DNA from: an uncultured Lachnospiraceae bacterium
Lineage (GTDB): Bacteria; Bacillota; Clostridia; Lachnospirales; Lachnospiraceae
Reading direction: 5' to 3'
NCBI GenBank assembly: GCA_910584585.1
Contig: CAJUBP010000013.1
Location: forward strand, 15,226 to 79,225
DNA length: 64,000 nt
Below the pieces are notes generated by a model. That model was not told the origin of the DNA and searched no databases. It saw nothing but the letters and a program-made list of their open reading frames with translations. The position numbers were made by a program, and so were the translations under genes. Shown here in pieces: positions 7,687-16,700 of the stretch. Each line of letters starts with the position of its first letter. Within the stretch, counting starts at the first letter, position 1.

Positions 7687-9999
7687 TCATTTCACCAAAG
7701 CTACATCCAGCACCTGTTCCATATTTTCCACAAACACAATCTCAAGCCCTCTTTTGATTTCCTGAGCAATCTCGCTGATATCCGGCTCATTCTTTTTGGG
7801 CACGCATATGGTCTTAATTCCCGCGTTTTTGGCCGCAAGAGTCTTTTCCTTCAGACCTCCGATGGGAAGCACTCTGCCCCGCAGCGTAATCTCTCCTGTC
7901 ATAGCCACGTCTTTGCGGACTTTCCGCTTGGTGATGGCAGAAAGCATGGCTGTGGCCATGGTAATTCCGGCAGAAGGCCCGTCTTTGGGCACTGCGCCTT
8001 CCGGAATATGGATATGAATGTCCCATTCCTGGAAAAATTCTTTGTCAATTTCATACTGTTCACTGACGGAACGGATATAGCTGATTCCCGCCTTGGCAGA
8101 TTCCTTCATGACGTCTCCCAACTGGCCGGTAAGCTGGAATTCTCCCTTGCCCGGCATGATATTTACTTCAATCTGCAAAGTGTCTCCGCCTACACTGGTC
8201 CAAGCCAGGCCCCGGACAATTCCGATCTCGTCTGTTTCATTTATTAAATCAAAATTATATTTTTCTTTTCCAAGTAATTTTTCCAGACTATTCTCTGTTA
8301 TTTTTACTGTCTTTTTATTTTTCTGATATATCTCCCGGGCGGCCTTTCTGCAAATCTCACCGATTTTGCGCTCCAGGTTGCGGACGCCGGCTTCTCTGGT
8401 ATAACCGCGGATCAGTTTCTCCAAAGCATTGTCGCTGATAGACAGCTGCCCCTCCTGCAGGCCGTTTTTCTCCATCTGCTTGGCAATCAGATGTTCTCTT
8501 GCAATATGAGCTTTCTCATTCTCTGTGTAGCTGCTGACCTCAATGATTTCCATACGATCTAACAGCGGCCTTGGTATGGTCTGAAGAGAATTGGCCGTGG
8601 CGATAAACAGCACCTCGGACAAGTCCAGAGGCAGTTCTACATAGTGATCCCGGAACTTGCTGTTCTGCTCGCTGTCCAATACTTCCAGCAACGCAGAGGC
8701 CGTGTCTCCTTTGTAATCGCTGCTGATTTTATCAATTTCATCCAACAGCATCAGGGGGTTGCGGACGCCGGCATTCTTCAGTCCGTTGGCAATCCGCCCC
8801 GGCATGGCTCCCACATAGGTTTTCCGATGGCCCCGGATTTCCGCTTCATCCCGGACGCCGCCCAGGCTGATCCTCACATATTGCTTATCCAGCGCCCGGG
8901 CCACAGATTTGGCAATACTGGTCTTGCCTGTGCCGGGCGGGCCTACCAGACAGATAATCGGGCTGTCTCCCTTTTTGGTGAGATTGCGCACAGCCAGAAA
9001 TTCCAACATACGCTCTTTCACCTTTTCCATTCCGTAATGGTCTTCGTCCAGAATCCGCTCTGCGTCCTCTAAGTTCTTATTGTCCTTGGATGCTTTATTC
9101 CAGGGAAGTTCCAGAATTGTTTCAATATATCCCCGAATCACTGCGCTTTCGGAGGAATTGAGCGACACATTTTTAAACCGTTCGATCTCTTTTTCCAGTT
9201 TTTCTTTGACTTCCTCGTCCGCCTCCAGTTTCTCGCACTCTTCCAAATAGTGATCCGCCTCGGATACGGTATTGTCTTCTCCCAGTTCTTCTCGGATCAG
9301 CTTCATCTGTTCCCGCAGGATATATTCCTTTTGATTCTTATCCACTTTTTCTTTTACTTTTGTCTGGAACTCTGTTTTAATCTGGATAATGTTAATCTCA
9401 TTCAGCAGGATAATCATCAATGTCTCATACCGTTCCTGCATGGTCTGGGCTTCCAGAATCTTCTGTTTGTCTTCGAATCCCACGGAAAGATTATTTCCGA
9501 TATAGTCCAGCAGCTTCTCCAGATCGGTAATTTCCACCATCTGCCTTGCAAGCTCTTTTCCATGCTTGGGATTCATCAGGCAGTAACGGGTAAAGGTCTC
9601 CTGAATTCCCCGGATCATAGCCGCCTGAATCTCTGCCGGGAGCATCTCTTCTTCTCTCTCAAGAGGCTCCACCTCTGCAATCAGATATTCTCCCCACTCC
9701 ATTTCATTCAGACGGGCGCGGGTTTCCCCCTCCACCAGAACCCGGACAACATTATTCTGCAGTTTAATTACCTGCCTAATCAACGCAATAATGCCAATGC
9801 CGTATAAATCTTCCAGTTCCGGTTCCTCTTTCTCAACATTTCTCTGGGTCACCAGAAAAACAGTCTGATCTTTCATCATCGCAGCTTCCACGGCCCGGAC
9901 TGATCTGCTTCTGCTCACGTCAAAATGTGCCACCATACCGGGGAGTATGGTCATTCCCCGTAGTGCCACTGCCGGAATATTTCTGTTCTCTTCCATCAT
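7687..9999 (-). CDS. lon: ATP-dependent protease Lon (LonA)
   Basis: The frame is open to a TTG at 10014, but GAGGAG is correctly spaced before the ATG at 9997-9999, giving 770 residues. The domain order is an N-terminal substrate-binding domain (about 10-200), a coiled-coil helical region, an AAA+ module with Walker A GPPGTGKTS and Walker B LMLLDEIDK, and a C-terminal Ser-Lys protease domain. The catalytic serine is in PKDGPSAG and the lysine lies in PIGGLKEKTLAA. It degrades misfolded and regulatory proteins in the cytoplasm. It follows clpX by 11 bases in a protease/chaperone operon. Confidence 0.97.
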   Translation of the reverse strand: MMEENRNIPAVALRGMTILPGMVAHFDVSRSRSVRAVEAAMMKDQTVFLVTQRNVEKEEPELEDLYGIGIIALIRQVIKLQNNVVRVLVEGETRARLNEMEWGEYLIAEVEPLEREEEMLPAEIQAAMIRGIQETFTRYCLMNPKHGKELARQMVEITDLEKLLDYIGNNLSVGFEDKQKILEAQTMQERYETLMIILLNEINIIQIKTEFQTKVKEKVDKNQKEYILREQMKLIREELGEDNTVSEADHYLEECEKLEADEEVKEKLEKEIERFKNVSLNSSESAVIRGYIETILELPWNKASKDNKNLEDAERILDEDHYGMEKVKERMLEFLAVRNLTKKGDSPIICLVGPPGTGKTSIAKSVARALDKQYVRISLGGVRDEAEIRGHRKTYVGAMPGRIANGLKNAGVRNPLMLLDEIDKISSDYKGDTASALLEVLDSEQNSKFRDHYVELPLDLSEVLFIATANSLQTIPRPLLDRMEIIEVSSYTENEKAHIAREHLIAKQMEKNGLQEGQLSISDNALEKLIRGYTREAGVRNLERKIGEICRKAAREIYQKNKKTVKITENSLEKLLGKEKYNFDLINETDEIGIVRGLAWTSVGGDTLQIEVNIMPGKGEFQLTGQLGDVMKESAKAGISYIRSVSEQYEIDKEFFQEWDIHIHIPEGAVPKDGPSAGITMATAMLSAITKRKVRKDVAMTGEITLRGRVLPIGGLKEKTLAAKNAGIKTICVPKKNEPDISEIAQEIKRGLEIVFVENMEQVLDVALVK

Positions 10000-10010
10000 T
10001 CTATCTCTCC

Positions 10011-11276
10011 TCAAGCAGACTTGCTTGCACTCCCAAACGCAATTTCCACAGCCCGCTCATTTTCCACAGCTGCCTTTGTAATATTGCAATGGGTAATGGA
10101 TTCATCCGAAGGTACCCGGTACATCAAATCCATCAGTACTTTCTCCACAATTGCCCGAAGCCCTCTGGCTCCTGTCTTCCGTTTTAATGTTTTCTCTGCA
10201 ATCGCTTCTATTGCGTCCTCTTCAAATGTCAGCAGTACGCCGTCTAATTCAAACAGCGCTTCATACTGACGGATCAGAGAATTCCTCGGCTCCTTTAAAA
10301 TACGCACCAAAGCATTCTTATCCAGCGCGTCCAGGGAAACCGTCACCGGAACTCGGCCTACAAACTCCGGAATCAGTCCGAACTTCACAAAGTCCTGGGG
10401 CAGAGCCTGTTTCAAAATCACTCCCTGATCTTTCTCCCTTTTATCCGCAATTTCCGCGTTGAATCCCAGGGACTTCTGATCCATCCGATTCTCCACAATC
10501 TTATCCAGACCTTCGAAAGCTCCGCCGCAGATAAACAGAATATTAGTGGTATCAATCTGCAGCAGTTCCTGCTGGGGATGCTTTCTTCCGCCCTGAGGAG
10601 GCACGCTTGCTACCGTTCCCTCTAAAATCTTTAAGAGAGCCTGCTGTACCCCTTCTCCGGATACGTCTCTGGTAATGGAAGGATTCTCCGATTTCCTGGT
10701 TATCTTGTCTATCTCGTCAATATAGATAATGCCCCGCTGGGCGCGTTCAATATCATATTCCGCCGCCTGAATGATCTTCAGCAGTATATTTTCCACATCT
10801 TCGCCCACGTAACCTGCCTCAGTCAAAGCGGTGGCGTCCGCAATGGCAAAAGGCACATTTAAAATACGGGCAAGTGTCTGCGCCAACAGTGTTTTCCCGC
10901 ATCCAGTGGGCCCTAACATCAGAATATTGCTTTTCTGCAGCTCCACGCCCAGATTAGGGGGCGCCAAAATTCTCTTATAATGATTATACACAGCCACGGA
11001 AAGGACCTTCTTGGCCTCTTCCTGCCCGATAACATATTCATCCAGGAACGCTTTTAACTCCACCGGCTTCAAGAGATTTATCTCTTCTAACTCTTCCTGC
11101 TGCTGCGGCGCCGGCTCCTCTTCTTCTAATAACTCTTCTTCAATAATTTCCGCACAAATATCCACGCATTCATCACAGATATACGCGCCGTTGGGCCCTG
11201 CAATTAATTTGCGGACCTGTCCGTCTGTCTTCCCGCAAAAAGAACAGCGGATTCTGTCATCCAATCTTCCAGCCAT
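10011..11276 (-). CDS. clpX: ClpX unfoldase of the ClpXP protease
   Basis: This 421-residue protein has an N-terminal zinc-binding domain with four cysteines (CSFCGK and CDECVDIC). It carries the AAA+ motifs GPTGCGKT, IIYIDEIDKI and a sensor region, plus a C-terminal small domain (RKTGARGLRAIVEK). An acidic stretch, Glu-rich at about 45-65, links the zinc domain to the ATPase core and is longer than in many relatives. It unfolds tagged substrates and feeds them to ClpP, which is encoded immediately upstream. The start follows GGGGTGA. Confidence 0.97.
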   Translation of the reverse strand: MAGRLDDRIRCSFCGKTDGQVRKLIAGPNGAYICDECVDICAEIIEEELLEEEEPAPQQQEELEEINLLKPVELKAFLDEYVIGQEEAKKVLSVAVYNHYKRILAPPNLGVELQKSNILMLGPTGCGKTLLAQTLARILNVPFAIADATALTEAGYVGEDVENILLKIIQAAEYDIERAQRGIIYIDEIDKITRKSENPSITRDVSGEGVQQALLKILEGTVASVPPQGGRKHPQQELLQIDTTNILFICGGAFEGLDKIVENRMDQKSLGFNAEIADKREKDQGVILKQALPQDFVKFGLIPEFVGRVPVTVSLDALDKNALVRILKEPRNSLIRQYEALFELDGVLLTFEEDAIEAIAEKTLKRKTGARGLRAIVEKVLMDLMYRVPSDESITHCNITKAAVENERAVEIAFGSASKSA

Positions 11277-11316
11277 TTCTTCACCCCATTATTCCATATA
11301 TAATTAACATTCACAC

Positions 11317-11347
11317 AGGGGACAGTGGCAAAAGCGCGCTGTCCCCT
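11317..11347 (-). terminator. Hairpin between clpP and clpX
   Basis: Nine-base arms AGGGGACAG and CTGTCCCCT flank a 13-base loop in the gap downstream of clpP. No T-run follows on the minus strand, so it probably acts as an RNA processing or attenuation hairpin rather than a strong terminator. The rest of the 75-base gap is AT-rich. Confidence 0.5.
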
Positions 11348-11351
11348 CATT

Positions 11352-11936
11352 CTACTTTCTGTTTGTAATTACACCATCAATCAGGCCGTATTCTTTTGCT
11401 TCCTCTGCAGACATATAATTGTCCCGCTCGGTATCAGCTGCAATCACTTCATACGGCTTCCCTGTATTCTCAGAAAGAATTGTATTTAACCTGTGCTTGG
11501 TTTTCTGGATATTATCCGCAACAATCTGAATATCCGTTGCCTGGCCTTTGGCTCCGCCAGAGGGCTGATGAATCATAATTTCCGCGTTGGGAAGGGCGAA
11601 ACGCTTTCCTTTTGTCCCTCCCGCAAGCAAAAACGCTCCCATGCTTGCCGCCAGTCCGATACAGATGGTCTCCACATCACACTTGATATAATTCATGGTG
11701 TCATATATTGCAAGTCCTGCAGTTACCACTCCTCCCGGAGAGTTGATATACAGATGGATATCCTTGCCCGGATCTTCTGATTCCAGAAACAGAAGCTGCG
11801 CCACCACCAATCCGGCGGTTACTTCATTGACTTCCTCTCCCAGAAAAATAATCCTGTCCTTCAGCAGCCTGGAATATATATCATAAGACCGCTCGCCTCT
11901 GCTGGTTTGTTCCACGACATAAGGCACTAAACTCAT
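11352..11936 (-). CDS. clpP: ATP-dependent Clp protease proteolytic subunit ClpP
   Basis: The ATG at 11934-11936 (MSLVPYVVEQ) has AAGGAGG ahead of it and gives the standard ClpP length of 194 residues. An upstream in-frame start at 12005 would add 23 residues without support. The Ser catalytic site is in GLAASMGAFLLA and the His site in EIMIHQPSGG, and the Asp follows near the C-terminus (AADTERDNYMSAEEA). It forms the tetradecameric peptidase chamber served by ClpX, encoded next in the operon. Confidence 0.97.
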   Translation of the reverse strand: MSLVPYVVEQTSRGERSYDIYSRLLKDRIIFLGEEVNEVTAGLVVAQLLFLESEDPGKDIHLYINSPGGVVTAGLAIYDTMNYIKCDVETICIGLAASMGAFLLAGGTKGKRFALPNAEIMIHQPSGGAKGQATDIQIVADNIQKTKHRLNTILSENTGKPYEVIAADTERDNYMSAEEAKEYGLIDGVITNRK

Positions 11937-12023
11937 TCTATCTTCCTCCTTATTTCCCAAATCCCCGGATACAGGATATTTCCGGCTATTTTGCCATTTC
12001 TGCAAATCCTGCCTCTTCCTGAT

Positions 12024-13316
12024 CTATTCTGCCTGTTCTTCCGCTTTTTCCACAATCAGATCCACTGCTTTCTGAACAGCCAGATCCTTCTTCATAGACT
12101 CTTTCTCATTATCTCCCATGTATTCCGTCAGCTTCTCCGCTTCCATGCCGTACATCTCCGCCATCTTCTCAATCTCTGCCTTGAAGTCTTCTTCGGACAC
12201 TTCAATATTCTCCGCCTCGGCAACTGCTTCTAATACCAGGCCGGACTGAATCTGTTTCAACGCGTCGGGACGCATCTGCTCTGCCAGTTTGTCTTCCGTC
12301 ATTCCGGTAAACTGCAGATACTGTTCAAAAGCCATGCCCTGCTGCGCGATTCTGTTGGCAAAATTGTCAATCATGGAATCCACCTGGGTATCAATCATGG
12401 CGTCCGGAATCTCCATCTGGGCGTCTTCTACAACCTTCTGGATAGCTTCTTCCTCTTTCGCTCTTCTCGCCTCGTTCTCCTTGCGCTCTGTCAGCTTCTT
12501 CTGAACGCTTTCCCGGTACTCGGCAAGGGTATCGAACTCTGATACATCCTGGGCAAACTCATCATCCAGCTCCGGAAGCTCTTTGGTCTTGATCTCATTG
12601 ATCTTAACTTTGAACATTGCCGGCTTGCCTGACAGTTCCGACGCATGGTAATCTTCCGGGAAAGTAACGTTCACTGTTACGTCATCGCCGGTATGCTTTC
12701 CAATCAATTGCTCTTCAAAGGTATCAATAAAGGAATGAGAGCCGATGACCAGAGAGTGGTTTTCTCCTTTGCCGCCTTCAAATGCCGCGCCATCCGCAAA
12801 TCCTTCATAATCAATCACTGCAGTGTCACCCTCTTCAATCGCCCGGTCCTCCACAGTAATCATTCTTGCGTTGCTCTCTCTTTCTTTCTCTACCTCAGCA
12901 GTGACTTCCTCTTCTGTCACGGAAATATCCGTTTTCTTTACGGCAACGCCCAGGTATTTTCCAAGAGTCACTTCCGGCTTCACGGCAACTTCCGCAGTAA
13001 AAATAAAATTCTTTCCCTTCTCCAGCTGTTCCACGTCAACGGAAGGGCGGGAAACGATTTCCAAACCGGATTCCTCGGCGGCTTTCGGATATTCTTTGGA
13101 AAGAAGGTCGTTCACAGCGTCGTCATAAAAGATTTCCACGCCGTACATTTTCTCAACCATATGCCTCGGCACTTTGCCCTTGCGGAATCCCGGAAGGCTG
13201 ATTCTGCCTTTCAGCTTCATATAAGCAGCCTGAATTGCTTTCTCCAATTCTTCTGCCGGAACCTCTATGGTAAGTTTTGCCATATTCTTCTCCAAATTCT
13301 CTACCTGTACGCTCAT
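12024..13316 (-). CDS. tig: Trigger factor (ribosome-associated chaperone and prolyl isomerase)
   Basis: This 430-residue protein has the ribosome-docking signature GFRKGKVPRHMVEK in the N-terminal domain. An FKBP-type isomerase domain at about 150-245 contains VIDYEGFADGAAFEGGKG and TFPEDYHASELSGKPA, and a long helical C-terminal chaperone domain ends in an acidic tail. It binds nascent chains at the ribosome exit. It heads the tig-clpP-clpX-lon-engB series, a common Firmicute arrangement. Confidence 0.97.
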   Translation of the reverse strand: MSVQVENLEKNMAKLTIEVPAEELEKAIQAAYMKLKGRISLPGFRKGKVPRHMVEKMYGVEIFYDDAVNDLLSKEYPKAAEESGLEIVSRPSVDVEQLEKGKNFIFTAEVAVKPEVTLGKYLGVAVKKTDISVTEEEVTAEVEKERESNARMITVEDRAIEEGDTAVIDYEGFADGAAFEGGKGENHSLVIGSHSFIDTFEEQLIGKHTGDDVTVNVTFPEDYHASELSGKPAMFKVKINEIKTKELPELDDEFAQDVSEFDTLAEYRESVQKKLTERKENEARRAKEEEAIQKVVEDAQMEIPDAMIDTQVDSMIDNFANRIAQQGMAFEQYLQFTGMTEDKLAEQMRPDALKQIQSGLVLEAVAEAENIEVSEEDFKAEIEKMAEMYGMEAEKLTEYMGDNEKESMKKDLAVQKAVDLIVEKAEEQAE

Positions 13317-13407
13317 TCCTATTATTTCCTCCTTAAATATATGTCGTAATCCTTATATATCTTCTAAATTTACAAAGCTGACGCTTCTACTCACAATCAT
13401 TTTGAAA

Positions 13408-13416
13408 TTATATCAC
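13408..13416 (-). promoter_or_regulatory. Probable tig promoter (extended -10)
   Basis: On the minus strand TGA is followed directly by TATAAT, an extended -10 element about 90 bases upstream of the tig start. The -35 region is weak. It is the only convincing promoter seen upstream of the chaperone/protease cluster. Confidence 0.55.
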
Positions 13417-13508
13417 ATTTCTATTGAAAATACCAGAACTTTTTTTCCTTATTTCAATTGCCTTATTTCAATTCTGCCAGAGCGAATTTTTAATATGCGA
13501 ATACGGAC

Positions 13509-13688
13509 GGAAAGGCAGGATGGCCCTTTGCCACACAAACTGGGCAACGTTCCGGCAAACTAACTGCTAACTCCGGCTAAGGAAGTCAGGAAGGCCTTCC
13601 TTCCTAAGTCTACGTAAGCAGTGGATTTCGCCTTCACTAAGAACGCCCATGAATCGTTTGCTTAGCCAAAGGGCCATCCTGCCTTTCC
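13509..13688. repeat. 180-bp folded palindromic element
   Basis: Exact 22-base inverted arms (13509-13530 and 13667-13688) enclose about 136 bases. The interior has further self-complementary parts, including a GGAAGGCCTTCC palindrome, GCAAAC against GTTTGC and ACTGCT against AGCAGT. There is no coding frame. It lies between the divergently usable tig promoter region and the end of the Wadjet operon. It looks like a MITE-like or structured-RNA intergenic repeat. Confidence 0.75.
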
Positions 13689-13714
13689 TGTGTATCGAAA
13701 TATAGATTGTTCAC

Positions 13715-13764
13715 TCTAGTACTCCATCCGACTAGAAATATTTCTGGCCGGATGGAGTACTAGA
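13715..13764 (-). terminator. Long CTAG-ended hairpin at the 3' end of the Wadjet operon
   Basis: Sixteen-base perfect arms (13715-13730 and 13749-13764) close a loop that is itself a near-palindrome centred on AGAAATATTTCT. It sits six bases beyond the jetC stop and probably ends that operon, although no T-run follows. Part of it (ATTTCTGGCCGGATGGAG) recurs at about 35090, so it is also a repeated sequence. Confidence 0.65.
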
Positions 13765-13769
13765 GCCTA

Positions 13770-16700
13770 TCAGAAAATCAATTCCTGCTGCACCACCTCA
13801 ATCTGGGACACGCTCAGTTCCTCTGGCTCGCTGCCCCGCATATGCTCGCCTTTCAAATACTGCATGCCCTGGCGGATGTTTGCCGCAACCAGGTTCAGCA
13901 CATAGATATTGTCAAACCGGTTGTAAATGGATTCCCCGCCCAGCCCGGTCAGGCAGATCAGCTGGGTATTGGTCTTTTTTGCCATATCCATCAGGGGTTT
14001 CAGCAGATGGGAGGCATTGGTCTGGGCAAAGGGATTGTCCATCAGGAGCACTTTGCCCTCGTTGCGATCCGCAAAAATATCGGAATCGTCTTTCCGCATA
14101 TAATACAAAAGGCTGGAGAGAATGACAAAAGCGGACAAAAAGCCCTCCCCTCCGGAATTTCTGGCAACCTCCGTCCAGGTAATGGGATATTCCCGCTGTT
14201 CCTCCACTTTGTACAGGCGGATCTGTACATTTCCGATTCCCACTACGGTGTCATACAGATTTCTGGTGGTCATCTGAACGCCGAAATATTCCTGGGCATT
14301 TTCATTCTGCTCAAAAATCCCAATGCCCTTTTTCGTCAGCTCATCAATGAAATCTTCCAGCCTTAAGCGGTACAGGCTCTCATTTTCCTCCCAGGAGGGA
14401 AGCTGGATCTTTAACATTTTCACCGGACGTTCCCGGATAGTGATGGTGGAATTGTGGTCAATTTTCCCAAGATTCTGGTGGACTTCCTGGAGATATTCTT
14501 CCAACAGCTCCACAATCTTGTTCTTCTCTTTTTCCACCAGAGAAATATCCACTTCCAGCTTCTCCATCAGGCTCTGGTAAGACTGCAGGGTGGTATCTAA
14601 CTGCCGCTGCACCTGCTGGGCGTCTCCCGACAGCTCCAGCATAGCCTCCAAAGGCTTCCGGTAGAAATCCTCCTGAAACTGTTCCATTCGCACAACAGCG
14701 TTTAACACAGATACAAGCTGTTCTCTGGCTTCCCGCTGATCTCCCCGGTATTTGTTGTAGTCCCTAAGCAAAATCCCTTTAAAATTCCGAAGGCCCTTAG
14801 CGTCCATTCCCGCAAAGTCTTCCTCCCACTCCACTTCCTCTTTCACCTGCAGCTCACTGTATTCCGCAAGGGCAGTCAGATTCTCATTGTAGCTGTTCAA
14901 ACGGATTTGCAGAGATTTTTCAATCTTCTCCAGTTCCCTGCGCTGATATTCCAGCTGATTTCTGCAGGCCTCAAAATCCTCGCTGCGGATTTCCTCTTTG
15001 GGCAGAGGGCAATCCCTGCCGCATTCCTCAGCCATGCGCTTGACCCGCTCCTGCATCTGCTGGGCCAGCAAAGCCGTCTGCTTATCTTCCTCGTTCCAGA
15101 GCCCCTCTTTTATCTTCAGCTTCCTCCTGCGGTCTTCCAACTGGATTTCCTGGTGGGTTTCCTCTTTACGGCTGTAGGCGACTTCTGCCCACTGATCCGA
15201 AGTTACCTGATATTTTGCGGATAAGTGGTCCAATTCCCCGCAGGCCTTCTGGTAACGTCTGCCGGTTCTTACTTCCTGCTCTTCCAAAGAATGTATCTCC
15301 CGGGAGACAGCGGCGGTGACTGCCCGGTATCTGGCTTCTAATTCCGATCGTTCCGTCGGCAGTCTTTTGCGGATCTCTTCTGATATTTCCTGGAGGTTCA
15401 CTCCTTCATAGCTCTGATACAGGCCCAGCTGTTCCTGCTGCTTTTCCTGTTCCCGCTCCAAATCCGACTGGAGATTTCTTAAGGTCTGCTGCTTTTCCTG
15501 GAGTTTCTCTTCTTTTAACCGGGACAGCTTCTGGCTTTCTGTCAAATGCTGCTCTTCTTTCCGGCATTTTTCCTGCTGCCTGCGGTTTTCCTGATACTCT
15601 TCATAAGCTTTGGAAAGTTCGGCAAAGTCGCGTTTCTTCTGTTCCAAAATCTCTATCTGCTTTTCCAGGTTTCTGACTTCCCGTTCCAGACCGGAAATTG
15701 TTTCCTGCAGGCCGGATAATTCCTGGGAAGCCAGGCGGATTTCCTGTTCCAGTTTCTCTATGTTTTCTTCCAGTTCCTGAAGCTGTCTTTGGTTTTCCTG
15801 ATAATTCTCTTTGCAGACCTGCTGGTTTTTCACCTGTTCTTTCCATGCAAAATAATCTCCGTATTCTTTCTTGCGGATGGCGATCAGTTCCTGCTTTTTC
15901 TCGATTTGGCGCTGCTTTTCTTCAGCAAGCTGTTTCAGTTTTTCCTCATCCAGAAGATTTTCATTAAACCGCAGATAAAACCGGACGCCGGGAAAGGCCA
16001 GCAGATTACCGTCTCTTTCTTTTCCCTGCTGTTCCAAGCTCTTTCTTAACACAATGGGAATAGGAAACCCTGTGGGGATACTGCCGGAAATCCTGGACAG
16101 CTTTTCCGCTTCTCCCTCTGACAAAATCAACGCATAGGGCAGGAACGGATGGCTTCTTACCAGCTCCCGGTTTTTCTGCCTGGGATAGCCGTTCTTTTTC
16201 AGCCATTCCATGCCGTAGACAATGTGGACGCCGGCTTTTTCAAATTCCTGGGCAAGTTCCGGGGGAAGTTCCAGAACTCTGCCCTCGGTGAGGCGCTGAT
16301 ATTCCTTCTGCAGTTCATTTTCTTCTTTTTCCAGATTCCGGCGCAGACTTTCAATCTCCAATAGCTTTCGGTCCGCTGCCTGAAAAATCTTTTCTTCCTC
16401 AAATAACGCGGATTCCTCTAATTCCAGATATTTTAAAATATCCCTGCGCTTTGACAGCTCTTTCTCATAGAGTTCCCGCTGCTTTTCCTGCTGTTCCTTC
16501 TGGGCTACGGCAAAGGCTTTCTCTTCGTTCCGGCGGTACTGACTGCGCTCCAGGCTGTTTTTCCGATTCTTGGCCTGCTCTAGTTCCCGGTTCTTGGCCC
16601 CTTTCAGACGGATGTTTTCTTCTATGGATTTTCGGCAGACTTCTCCGAAGATTTCCATGCTTCCCGGCTCATATTCACCCAGAATATTCCGAAGAAGCTG

